Source: Haliotis asinina (Eukaryota > Mollusca > Gastropoda > Lepetellida > Haliotidae). From it: DNA of 64,000 nt. A program made the position numbers and the translations under genes. How positions within the stretch are numbered: position 1 is the first letter of the stretch; every line of letters starts with the position of its first letter. The stretch covers positions 20,770,618 to 20,834,617 of the forward strand of contig NC_090280.1 of NCBI RefSeq assembly GCF_037392515.1. Direction: 5' to 3'. Of this stretch, positions 33,541-46,200 are shown piece by piece. Under the pieces are notes generated by a model. The model had not been told where the DNA came from and ran no database searches. It was given only the letters and a program-made list of their open reading frames with translations.

Positions 33541-34832
33541 GTTTACAAACTGTAAGTAGCTAGACCCAGGTTGCAGATTAGTGACTAAAGTCACTGTCTC
33601 TGTTCTGAAATATGAGCTTGATGGTTGTGTGGGTTCCCAGCATTCTGTTCTTGTCATCCGAGATGCTCAAGCTGACGTCCTCAGTTACATCCTCATGTCA
33701 TTTTAGACAGGTAGATTACATCAACATTGTAGCCTCACAAGATCTGGGGGAAAGAATCACCAGTCAGATTAATGGACAAATTTTGGGAGTATCGAGCATA
33801 TCCTTGAGATCAGGTGACCTCCATGTTTAAGAATCTGGAGAAACTAGACCCAAATTTCACAGCCATGTTTAGCAGTTGCTGTGAGTCCATGTGTGATTGT
33901 GGATGAGTATTACACAGTTGTATCAGATATCTGTGGAGGGTTGTATTCAGTTTCAAAGTCCACCAACTCAAGTGGCTATGGAGGCGAAGCTTCAGTGCTG
34001 CACACCAGGACACGAGCGAACTTTGATTGTGGTCATGTGACTTTGTGCTCACTCGTGTACTGGAATCCTACATATGGAGTAAGGTAGTTCCTGCATGTGT
34101 GCGGCACTACAAGGAAATGACACGGTAGATTTGCTGGTTTCTGAAATTTATAGTATTTGTCCCCAATCCTTTTGAAACACTGCTTCCAAATCTATTCATG
34201 CACTGCGCACTACCTACTCTTACTTTGTGCCAAAGCCTATTCTTACACTCTCCTTCATTTTTACCAAACTGTCCAAAAATCTATTCCAGACAGATTCAAG
34301 CTTTCTGAAAATCTGTTTATGCACAATCACCAAACCATTTCATGCTCAGAACCCAGCCCTACTTACACTCTCCCTAAAACATGCTCCGTCGCAAAATTGG
34401 CCCAAGATTTAAGGTCTATTCAGGCACCATTGAAGCACAATTTACAGCAAAACCAATGTTACTCTGCTCCATTTTGCTGGGGCACTTCCAGTTCATTCAG
34501 TTTCTACGTTGAATCTCTGGACTAACTCTTAATCAATTAGATTCGCATGAATTCTTATGCCAAAGCTGAAATCATGGGTATCCAGTTAATGTGTACCGAA
34601 TTTTGTACACCAAAAAAGAAACAACAGTTATGTGTGAAAATGAAGATATTTTTGTAAAAAACAGTGGTCCACAAGTTTCGAGTATTACATATATAAAATT
34701 GATTCAAACCTGGATTTTGTTTGTCTCTAAAATATTTATTCCTTTCTGCCAGGCCCCTGCAACCTAACCCAACCCTGCAATGGTTGCGTTGACTTTTAGC
34801 AAACCTCTGTCTTCCTTTGTCATTACATTTAT

Positions 34833-35030
34833 ATCTCTGGCGACTAATGGGATCGGGTTGTCAGGCTGACTTGGTTTATTCATGTCATCAGTTCCCAATT
34901 GGGCAGATAGATGCTCATGTTGTTGATCACTGGATTGTCTGGTCCAGACTCGATTATTTACAGACTGCCACCATATAGCTGGAATATTGCAGAGTGTGGC
35001 GTAAAACTAAACTCACTCACTCACTCATAT
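34833..35030 (+). mobile_element. SINE family B, 5'-truncated
   Basis: Starts at GGCGACTAATGGGATCGGGT; the middle and tail are well preserved (GATCACTGGATTGTCTGGTC, ACTAAACTCACTCACTCACT). Confidence 0.88.
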
Positions 35031-35975
35031 ATATCTCTGGTTTATAAAAAATTAATGCCTATGAAGTAGGTACCCTTTGAGACTGCTCGGCTCTTTATAG
35101 CCTCATGTATCAGAACAGTTCAGTGTAATCATTTCTGTATACTTTACTTCACCAAAGTGTATATGACTTGGTTGAATTTTGCAAGAATTTTCTGAGTTAT
35201 TGGTTAAAGTCTCAGACTTCATATTTGTACACAATCAACTAAAAAGAATGTTTGTCTATGGTGATTTATTGTGCAGATTTTGAGCCTGTAAGTAGATTCT
35301 TGTGAAAATTTTTTTACCAAGTGCAAAAAGTATTAAATCTGATTTTCCCTTGTTCAAAATTTTGAATGTTTCAAACTTTGTGGAAACAAGATGGATGATC
35401 TCTGCCATCACTTCTGTTGTCTTGAAAAAGTGCTAAACTTAACTTGTGTCTGCCATTTTGAAAATGTCAGACTTTTCATGAACGTAATGAATTATCTCAT
35501 CTGTCAGCTGTGGTATCTCGTCACAAGTGTTCACAGTATTCAGCTGTAATTGTAAGCAAGGCCAATATTGTATTTTCATAATTAAGAAGAGCCACAGACC
35601 TATATGTTTGTGATTCATTCCAAATATTTATTAGTAATATTGACAAGTTGCACTTGGTGAAAAGCTTAGCATACTGTTCATATTTTCAATTTATATTTAT
35701 TTATTTTGGTAAGCTTTTTGGATCTGTGATTAATAATAAGCTTCATAGAGATTGTATCCTGATAATTAGATTTTAGATAAAGCATTGTCATGTTACATTC
35801 ATAAACCAATTGTTCGTATTTTACAGTTTTGCTCTGTATCTGACAGGTGTTGCGTTTATGAACCACTAGTTGTAATTTTACATACATAGTTTAAAACTGA
35901 ATATTCTGCAATGAGGAATTTGTCAGCGTCAGTGTAATTGTTAATATTCATAATACACTGAAGGTCAGTTTCGTT

Positions 35976-36152
35976 ATAGGTGGTAGCCTTGTGGTTAAAG
36001 CATTTGCTCATCACAAAAAGGACCCAGGTTTGATTCCCAACATGGGTGCAATGTGGGATGCATACTTCTTGGGTTTCTCATGATGATGTTGCTGAAAAAC
36101 AGTGTAAAATATGTCTTTCTCTCCCTCTTTCTCACTCACTCACTCACTCACC
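35976..36152 (+). mobile_element. SINE family A
   Basis: GGTAGCCTTGTGGTTAAAGC, CCAGGTTTGATTCCC, diverged tail, then CTCACTCACTCACTCACTCA. Confidence 0.8.
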
Positions 36153-38179
36153 GATGCCAGTTTCTGTTGAATAACTTTAATCTGAATGCCAACACCTCCG
36201 ACTCTGACAACAAGATCATGCGAGTGAGTGTAGGTCATTACAAGATAAGAACACTTGGACGAGCTGGTCATCAACCTTAGACAGGAAGTGGGTGAAATAT
36301 GGGAGAACAATAGCCAGTGTTACAAGGCACAGACTTATCAGCAGTTAGCTCACAGATAAAACCGATTCTTTCTTGTGTTACCATGGTGACTGGAGACATG
36401 TTCACTCTGACATATTGCAGTTGCAGTTCCTCATGGTTTCAGGATGCGTTTTTTTGGAGTTGAATTGAGTTATTAGAGAGGTTAGTTCATGAAATATAAA
36501 CTATGTTTGTAACTGATTTTTATCTACTCGTAACTGCTCATGGTAGACATTATGGAAAAGGAATTTGGTTTTTTTCAGTTTTTAATTTGTCTTTGGCTCT
36601 AAATGTAGTGTTTGTTTGCACAGATGAACACACACATTATCTTTCACACGCAGTGTCACTGAGGAAAACAGATGAACAAAATGACCCACACTGGTCAACA
36701 GCTCTAAATTCAGTGTTTGTGCTCATGCATGCACGCACGCACACATGCACAGACAGACAGACAGACATTCACATGTGCACGTGTGCTTTGAAAAAATGAG
36801 AAACGCTGGAGTGTGTCTCACGCATGCACAAACGCACACACGCTATACAGAGACCCCACTTTAAGTGCAAACTTGGGAATACAACATGGCACATATTGTA
36901 AAACCTTGTATTTATAACATGTGTTAACTCTACCATGAAAATCATCTCGGCAAGTCAACCTAATTATTAATGCAAATAAGCCATTTTTTTTTCCCAAGCT
37001 GTGATCAGTATGATATTATGAAAACTCAGTCCTTCGAGCCATATATATGATTATCGATACACGACAAGCACGTGTTGACTTGCTATGTCAGTTGAGTACA
37101 TCTATGTTTTGATACACATTTGAAAAAGTTCCAGACCGCATATGGTGATAATGTTGAGATAACGTGTTTCTAAGGAAATTGGATCAGGAATTGAAGGCAG
37201 TGGTTACCATAGTTACGGAATGCTTAAAATTAGAGGTAGCATACTTGTATTATAAATGGGAAACTGATGTAAATGAGGACAGTTTGATTGGAAATTTTTG
37301 TACTGATTTTTTTATTTACATGTGTCTCAACAAAGAGACATTGACATACTACAGGCGACATATATGTCAACAACAAGGGTTTTTGTCCTGATTGTAGTGT
37401 ATGTTCAGATATTTCAATGTTTAACATTGAATTTCAGTCTTCTCATTGTCTGTCTTAATCATGGTTATTTGTGAGGTTAAGCAGTCCGAGACAATGTTTC
37501 GTGCGATACAGCCTATCGTCTCTTGTTTGTGAGACAGGCTCTCCATGGTACTATCTGTGACACTTCACCCTAATTAATTCAATCACCATGGAACCAACTC
37601 ATTTGGGTGCGAACACGCTGCAGGGTGTTTTGAAACAATGTTAAATATTTTTGTGAGTGTGAATTATTAATTCATCAAGTTATATTTGTAAATATGTATG
37701 TTGACATGTAATCAAACAAACTGAATATTGTTCTCTTTCAAAATAAGGCCAGAAATCATGTTTTTGGTGCGGACATATCCTTATCCAGACTCCTTTGGTC
37801 AGGCAATCTCTATGAGCTATTGCTGATGGTAATCCACTGTGTTGTTGATACATATAAAAATCAGCCAATCACCAGGAGAGCTGAGATATTGGATGCCGGT
37901 TAGAGAGCATTAATTACTGTACAAACAGTCAATTGGGCTGTCTTTGTTGTGCAAAATATGGCATAGATCTTACTCGGGATTAGACTTTTAGAGGGCATGT
38001 ATTGGAAATGATCATAATATTATTATATTGACTTCCATCTGCTGGGACCAAAGTCTAGTGTTGATATTGAGAGCATACTGGATTGGAGAGCTGGACAGTG
38101 GGCATACGTATATCAACAAAAAGAATGTTTCTTGACCTTTGTTTCAACATGACAGGTTTGTAATTCTTGCATGGAGGCT

Positions 38180-38346
38180 TGTGGAGTGATGGAGTAGCCT
38201 TGTGGTTAAAATGTTTGCTCGTCATGGCAAAGACCTGGGTTCGATTCCCCACATGGGTAGTAAGGTGTCAAATCCATTTCTGGTGTCCCCCACCGTGATG
38301 TTGCTTGAATATTGCTGAAAGTGGCATAAGAATAGACTTGCTCTCA
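38180..38346 (+). mobile_element. SINE family A
   Basis: GAGTAGCCTTGTGGTTAAAA, CTGGGTTCGATTCCCCACAT, TCTGGTGTCCCCCACCGTGA, TTGCTTGAATATTGCTGAAA. Confidence 0.85.
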
Positions 38347-38367
38347 CCACAGTTGAACGGTAGCTTA

Positions 38368-39150
38368 AAGGGGGTTGCACAGCATGGAGAGTATGACAAG
38401 TCTTCTTATATGCGAACAAGTTGGGCAAGGGTTGGCAATGTAATTCCCTAGCTTCAGATCGAAAAATGTTTTTCATTTCAAAATACAATATCGCCACCAT
38501 CAAAGGTACTCTTCCATTTCCTTACTTGGTTGTGTTCTCAGATTTTCTACCCCATGTTTAATAATTACTCACGTGAAATATGTTTTATTCAACATTTTAA
38601 GCACCATGTGTGGTATTCAGATCATTCTTTGCCTCCATTACCCCTGCCAGCTTCCGGTTGAACAGAGTGACGGAACAAGAATAAGCAGAAATTAGAAATA
38701 AATACCATATTGCCTAATTTCATCACGAACCTGTTGGAATTTATTTGTCTTATCTGTTGTTGCTATTCTTAGAATAAAATCTCTCCTGGTGTAATGGGCG
38801 AATGAAGCAGGGGGAGGTAACTGTAAGTATTCCATATGGAATAATATCATCCTGTTCCTTCACTCTGTTGAACCAGAAGCTGGAAGGGGGAATGGAGGGA
38901 AGAAACAGTCTGATATACCACGAGTTACGCTAAAAACTTATATGTTGAATAAAAAATATTTCACGGAGTAATTGTTCGACATGTTGGAAATGTGAGAGCA
39001 CAACCCAGTGAAGAAATGGGCATATACCTTTGATGGTGGCGATATTTTATTTTGACATGAAAAATATTTTTTCGCACCAAAGCGAGGAGAGTATGTTGCC
39101 AACCTTTGCTTGCTTCACTCACATGTGATTTTCTGTATGCTGCGCAGCCC
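38368..39150. mobile_element. Foldback element: ~780-bp imperfect palindrome
   Basis: Arms of about 320 bp face each other around a centre of about 130 bp. Matching pairs include ATATCGCCACCATCAAAGGT (38489-38508) with its complement near 39030, CCAGCTTCCGGTTGAACAGA (38648-38667) with CTCTGTTGAACCAGAAGCTG (38864-38883), and GTTGCACAGCATGGAGA (left end) with the complement of TGTATGCTGCGCAGCCC (right end). Arms are diverged and there is no transposase. Confidence 0.75.
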
Positions 39151-39991
39151 ATTTGTGCTACAGTTTGCCTGTGCTGTCACTATAAGGCTTGTTGACCTTA
39201 CATGTCACCATATCACAGTTCTGTTAATGGATATTCATGAAGTAGGGTGTTTTGAAATAGCTTTGGTTTTTTGTCATGAAAAATTTTTTGGCGTAGAATT
39301 TTGAAAACATTTGGTTTTGTGGACATTTTAAGCTGTTCAGTGTGTTTTTCTTGCAGGATGTTTTTTTTGTTTAGAAAAATGATTTGAAACAGTACTGTGT
39401 GAACAAGAATGTCATTTTAGAATAACTGTCACCCTTCTTCATACAAGGCTATAGACATAGAACATCTGGCTTTTGTGTATACATTTCCTAACTGTGAGGC
39501 TATTTGTCTTGGTTGAGGAACTTTATGCACATATTTATCCAGAAAAAATATGATATGAATATTAGTTACAAACACCTCTTCACAGCTATTTCATTTCTAG
39601 CAGTAGTAGCCTCGCTGCAGACGAACACCTTCTGGTTTCAAGCATAAATCAACTTTATAGTAAATCGAAATCAGAATTTTGAAATTATGTGAATTCCTCA
39701 GCAGAAAAATAACATATTCTGCAGTTATCCTGTATGACAGTTCTGCAGACCAGACCTTTTTCCACATCAGTGTGACCAAAGGGTAATATCCACCAACCAC
39801 AGAATCCAAGAGTGCCTGTAATATCACTGGAATATTGCTGAGGGCAGTGGCAGACAAGAAACCAACTCATAAATTACATGTGGAGGTCAAGCAATGAAAC
39901 AACTACAGATGTTATACTCCATGTCTGCTTGGTCTGCATTGACAAGGCAATTCCTAATTGCAACTTCATGATAACATTCTTACTTTTTCAG

Positions 39992-40284
39992 GTATTTTCA
40001 ACAGGCGATTTCCTCAAATTTACCACTTTTCTCTGACGGCAATGACAAGAGAGTGAAGAAAATGGCCGAGCTACTATCAGTGCAAGTGCACATCCCTCAG
40101 CATCTGGGGAACTACTTGCAACAGGAAGTCAAGAAGTCGCCATCTGTTCTTGAAAATGGGATGGCTGGGAAGACGAGTCTCCGGGATTCACGGAGTCAGT
40201 TTTCCAACTTCCAGAGACGACGACCAATCGACATCGAGTTCCGGGAGCTCATGTACACAGTGAAGGAAGGCAACAGGAGTAAAG
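39992..40284 (+). CDS. ABCG1: ABCG exon with start codon
   Basis: Acceptor CTTTTTCAG ends at 39991. Coding is called from ATG 40062 (AAAATGG, a good initiation context) and reads [20 protein letters not shown] to [13 protein letters not shown], where [15 protein letters not shown] is the ABCG1-type first strand. The frame is open back to 39992, so an upstream coding exon is not excluded. Donor AAAG|GTGTGT, phase 1. Confidence 0.9.
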
Positions 40285-43200
40285 GTGTGTGAAGTCTTAC
40301 TGTCTATATACATCCGCGATGGGTCGACCAGTTGTTTTAAGTGTTACAGATGGACATGCAGATATGTGAATATGTAATGCCATTTAGAAAGTGGTCAAAT
40401 GTGATGTGTTATATTTGTGATTACACTAACTCAGTAAAGAACAGAATATTGTACTTTTGTGAATCAATGTTGAATTGCATCCTGGGTTCAACCCTCATTT
40501 TCAGTCAGGCACACCAAGTCCACAAACCCAAACCACTCAGCATTGTGTGACTTCCTTTTCGAAGCCTGGTGGCTGAGGGGGTTAGACGGCTAACTTTCTG
40601 TGCAGGTGATAAATTTCAGTTGAAACCTCTAGAATAAAATTCCTATCCAAATGATTACCAAGGCTAGGTTGTTTGGTTGAAAATTCATCTTTTTCTGAAA
40701 ACAACTGCATCTGTGCTTGCACATTCAACTTATTTCTGAAGAAACCAAATTTTATTTCTGCCGGAGCTGATGTATTCATACCATCCATCCAATATATATC
40801 TGAACAGATTTTATTTCTGCCACAGCTAATATGTCGATGTGTCACATGTCGATGAACATTGTCAGACGTACTTTGCCTACTTCAGTGAATGGCCTACATT
40901 ATAATGAGCTTCTATAGTGTTGGCTGGACAACACAGGTTTACCTCAGTGCCCCAGTGTGGGGTCAATTACCTTGTAAGTGTAGTTTTTGAAAGGCATATG
41001 GAAGCTGGACAAATATGAATATGTGACACATTTTATGGAAAACGACATCTTTTTATTTTTTATATGATGTTTCGGAGCTAATTATTGATCATTAATCATG
41101 GGAAAAATTATGAAAGAGTAAGAATTAGAAGATAAAGATGTCCATAAAATGTGTTATGTATTTATTGTGTGTGTAGTTGGGTCTTTTCTCACCTACAGAA
41201 ACGTCAGATAACAGGAATATTGGAATGTCTATTCATTGAGACATTTTTTTATCTTGAAAAGTGTTTTACTCATGATTTCATGTGTCTTGGTTTCATGAAT
41301 TGTAGATATAGAAGAATGGGTGGCTTGTTTTTTGTTTGAAAATTTGTCCTGAAAATACACAAAAACCATTGTCCCTTCTTACTGTCTTGCATTTCAGTGT
41401 ATGATGCTTTGAATCAAATGCCATTAACTTCTTTCGTGGCTGTCTTATTGAGTGTATGATGGAATAGGCGGTATGCCATAGTTTGCCTCATCCCAGCCTT
41501 TATAGCGCGAAACTGCCACCTGTTGCCTTACCTTGACCTCTGCTAGACAAGCCTTTGGGAATGACCAATCACTGGTTTGTCTGTTTCAGTCTCCACTATT
41601 TAGATATCTTTGGTATTCACCTTTTGTTGAATTTGCTCTAGTGTTGAAATATGGCATTGGATATTAACTCACTCAACAAAGAAAAACAACAAATTTTGTT
41701 GTAGTTCTTCCTCAACATTGATGAACCTTATGTGGCAGTCAGTTTGAAAGACATCAGATCTGGTTGAGCTAGTATTACAGTGTATAATTCTGAAGATCAT
41801 TACAGAAGTCACAGTATCACAGTTGCATATATAATGTTTCTGATGTCAGTCAGTGGATTGTGGGAGGTGTGGGGTAGCCTTGTGCTGAAAGTGTTCGCTC
41901 ATCACGCCAAAGGCTGAGGTTTGATTCCCCACATGGGTGCAATGTGTGAAACCTATCACTGGTGTCGCAGCAGTTGTATTGCTCGCTCACTCACTCACTC
42001 ACTCACTCACTCACTCACTCACTCACTCACTCACTCACTCACTCACTCACTCACTCACAAACTCACTGGACTGTTTGGGCCTGGCTGCCATTGTACAAGG
42101 CGGTCTTTGATCACTCCTACTCCCGGTCACTCCCATAGCCTATGTTAGACTTTAAGACAGTTGGAGTGCTAATTGTACTGCAGCACCCTGATTATCTGTA
42201 GACCACTTCATACAGCTGAAATAATGCTGAGTGCAGCATTAAACTACAAACACCCTTTGTTATCTTTAGACATCCCTGAGCATCTGTACCTGAGGCTGGT
42301 ACAATGTGTGAAGCCCATTTTCTAGTGTCCCCTGCCGTGATATTGCTGGAATATTGCTAAAAGCGGCGTAAAACTAAACTCACTCACTCACTCATTCTAC
42401 CTGAGGCACTCTAATTTTATAAAGGTAACGCATATTTTATGTTATACTCCTCAACATTTCCTAAGGAACAATCATCATGGATCAAAGGTATGGTCCTTAG
42501 AATCTGTGAGTAGTATATGATACTAACCGTTGGGATTATATGGGATTGTGTGTAGGAATCACATTAACCGATCCAGTGATCCTTGTTGCTTTATAACTGG
42601 GTTAAGTCATGCCCTAGTTTTGCATTCATTTGAATATATACTCCCTTTTATTAATCAGAACACTGGTGATAAAGGCAATAGTCAATCTGACATGGTGTGA
42701 TATTAATGATATATATACTTATCTTACGCCAGGTAGGGAATACTCGATGTGATTGATTCACGTGGTCTTGATAAAGTACACTTTGTCCTTGCCTGTGAGG
42801 AAACTGTATTTCAGAGGTTGTGAATAAATCCCATATACTGCCTTGAAGAATACAGATTTCTGAAGAGGGAAAATAAATCCCTAATTCCCTGCTGTGGACC
42901 AAATTTGGCATCTATCCAAATTGGTGAAAGTCACATGATACTCTACAACAAGTTAAACACAGCTGTGTGAATTTTCAGTTTATGTTAATTGTATTACAAA
43001 GCTGGATTAATAGGTGTCTATAAATATACTTCTTGGAGTGGCATTGTATAGATGGTTTTGTGCCCCCTCTCTAGGTTTTATTTTACTTGACTTGGGTTCA
43101 TGATCTGAACTGTGATCAAATGAGCGATGCCAAATGCTGCCTATATCACCTTGATTATGCTACAACTCATATCACACAAAGCTCATTCTGAACTCGAAAG

Positions 43201-46200
43201 TAGACTTTCATTATCCATCAGCAGTCATTCTGTCCCTACAGTTATCAATGTGGATGAATTTTCTATAAAAAGAAAACAGAGCGAAAACTTTCTTTTTTGT
43301 TAAATTTTTATGACAATTATTTTTTTTTTAATTCATATTTTACAGAGTTAAGGTCCATGCTTCTCACTTTGGTGCAGTATTAGATACTTTTAATATTGAT
43401 TGTTGTCTTAAACTGTTGATAAAATTATGCAGCAGTGTTTTTTGAATTTCTGGGAGTATTCTTGAATTTGTCCATCCTGTTCGCAGTCAGATCAGCTTTG
43501 ACGTAAACACCACAAATTGTACTGTGCTTCATGGGGGGTATATGCTCTTTCAGTTTTTGTTTGTAAGAGGAAGTTTTTGTGTCCGTGAATGGGACGACTT
43601 TTGTTCAGATCCTTGACTAATTTGTCATATTCTTCGTTCCATAGTAACTATGTTTTATCAGTCAAGCTAACTATCCCAAGATTCTAAGTGTCTGTTACTT
43701 TTTTCCAAAAATACTGTAGGAGAACAAACAGGCCTAGATTAATACATATGCTGGAAAATTGTATTAATTACGTCTATCCTCGATCACATGTATGAAAACA
43801 TTGTTAGCTGCGACATAATGAGCTTATTCATGTTATCTGAATAATGACTGCCCCCTCCCATGTAATGATGAAATGTGTGATGCAATGCAAGACTAGTATT
43901 GCCTAAGGGAGCAATCATTGTTATGATTTGTTGCATAATTTGTTTGCCAGCTCACACTTCCTTGTGAGGATGTAAAAGTGGAGAAGAATGAGGTTGGATG
44001 GTTTGTTATTTAACCCCACAATATTCCAGCTATATGGTGGTGGTCTGTACATGATCGACTCTGGACCAGACAAATCCAATGATCAACAGCATGAGCATTG
44101 TTGGCTGGCCAAGTGCTCATTCCTCTACAGAATGGTTCATTTGGTACTTCATGTCTTGCAATTTTGTTCTGCTAGAACACTGAGAATTGTTTCCTGTTTC
44201 CTGTTTGAACTAGTGAATGAATAAGATTTTATCAGTTGACTCACCCTGTGGAAACAAACACACCAGATCAATTATCATCAACCGTTTGATGAAAACTGTG
44301 GTTGATTGGTTCCATTGCATCAAAACCCTTGACATTTTTATTTTTTCTTCCCAAATACTTTCCAGAAAATTAGAAAATAACCATACCACTTGGTTTCAGA
44401 AGGTTACTTTTTTCATAAGTGAAATGAGTAATGTGAAATACTTTAAGTCTCATTTGTTTAAGAACTTTTGAAATCAAATACCTGATCTGGTGCATATGTA
44501 GCATATGTCAGATGTTTTCTGTTGTACATGTCCCTTGTCACCGCAAAGCCAGAGTAAAATGAAGACTTCATGAAAATTAATTAGCATATGTCAGATGTTT
44601 TCTGTTGTACATGTCCCTTGTCACCGCAAAGCCAGAGTAAAATGAAGACTTCATGAAAAATTACTTAGTAGCTTATTAACAGTTAGTGAAGTTACTCTTT
44701 TGAAGAAACAAACGTTGTTAATTTTATATATGGCCTGGGTTTGTGATAGTGAATTATGAGGTCTGTTGAGGTCAGTGGAATAGTTCAGACATAATCTCAG
44801 GAGAACTGGAACAAATATCAGGTGATCTTCTATAGACGGCCTAGCTGTCTTATGTAGGATAAGAAATCTCCATTTATCTTTTAGTTATGTGTATGAAGCA
44901 TTCGTTTCACGTTTGGCTTGACTGCCTATGTCATCCTAGTGGGTAGTCACTCGTTGAAGGTCATGGGCTGACCTTCAGCCTAGTCACAGGAAAAGGCATT
45001 AAAAGTTGAAATACTGCCAGGCTTACGACATTAAGGTTTTGAAACAAGGCCTTGTTAGCTTGTAGTTAGTATTTGTGATGCATCAATTTTAAATTCTGGT
45101 GTCTGATCAGTCTAAGATGGTTTGACCAGATGCTGAAACACAGAGAATATATCCATAAGCCATTTCATAATATGATCACAAGACTGCAAAAAGATGTCAC
45201 AACTCACTTGTGATGTAGAATATGTTGATTTATTTTCAGATCTTTCCAGCAGTTTTTCTCAAGATTACCTCTCTAAATTTTCTGGATGATTATTTGCAGT
45301 TGTACCTTTAATTATTGATCTCGGGGTCTACATCAATAACTTGTCCTAGTGTTGTGCCTCATGAAAAAAGGTGTAGTGTGCATAAATGTACTGGGTCTGC
45401 ATCAATTGCTGGTGTTAGTGCTGTGCCTTCTGGAAACCTGTGTAGTACACACAAATGTACAGAACAAATGCAGTAAATAATATACATTGTACCCGAAGGG
45501 ATGCCCACAAAGTATTCTCTGTACTTATATACTTCACCAAAACAATTGGTTCATGTAATTTAGGTTATTGACAAAATGTAAGGCTCAGTGCTCGACACCA
45601 GTTTCATTACTTACAGTCTAGTTGATGTTTGGATCATTACTAGTGAACTGTCATCGAAAAACATTGGTGTGATTTTTCACACCTGTCTGTTAGGTTGTTA
45701 TGGCAGATTGAAACATGTTCTCAAACATGTTTTTTTGTTATATTTAGAATCGGAACACGTTGCATTTGTGAGTTTCTCATCCATTGTAAGGTTATGCAGC
45801 TTACAACTTTAAAGTGATGACTGCTATATCAAAAACATAAACTTACCTGAGTCTTCAAGAAATACTCGGTCAAGTGGTTCAAAGCTGAAACAGTAGTTTC
45901 AAAATTGTTTTTGTCCGATTATTAGAAAATGTGTTTGATTGCTAGGTTGTTTGGTCACTGCGACCAATCTTAGTTATTTCAATTAATCAGAACACCTCTT
46001 GTTGAAACAAATAATAAAAATACAAAGCAGCCAACACTGGTGTGCCCTCTGAAACATACAAATACACGCACCTACACATGTTCACATCCCCACATACATG
46101 TACCCACACACTTGCGTGGCTCTACAGTACAATGGTCATTAATGCAGTAATGCACCTTATTACACCACACCATACAGTACGTTCGCTTGTCTGAAACTTG

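Larger units (their letters stand above)
25240..39991 (+). other. Probable intron 1 (or 5' flank) of the ABCG gene
   Basis: About 14.7 kb without any recognisable coding exon. It is AT-rich and carries scattered SINE copies and a long palindrome, listed separately. The longest frame (34157-34525, 122 codons) lacks any domain and overlaps loosely repeated sequence. Confidence 0.4.

Noticed and set aside
34157-34525. 122-codon plus-strand frame
   Set aside because: Composition (Leu, Cys, Ser-rich), no domain, and underlying DNA is loosely repetitive.
40053-40061. GTG start for the transporter
   Set aside because: Animal genes start at ATG; the first in-frame ATG is 40062, in a good initiation context.
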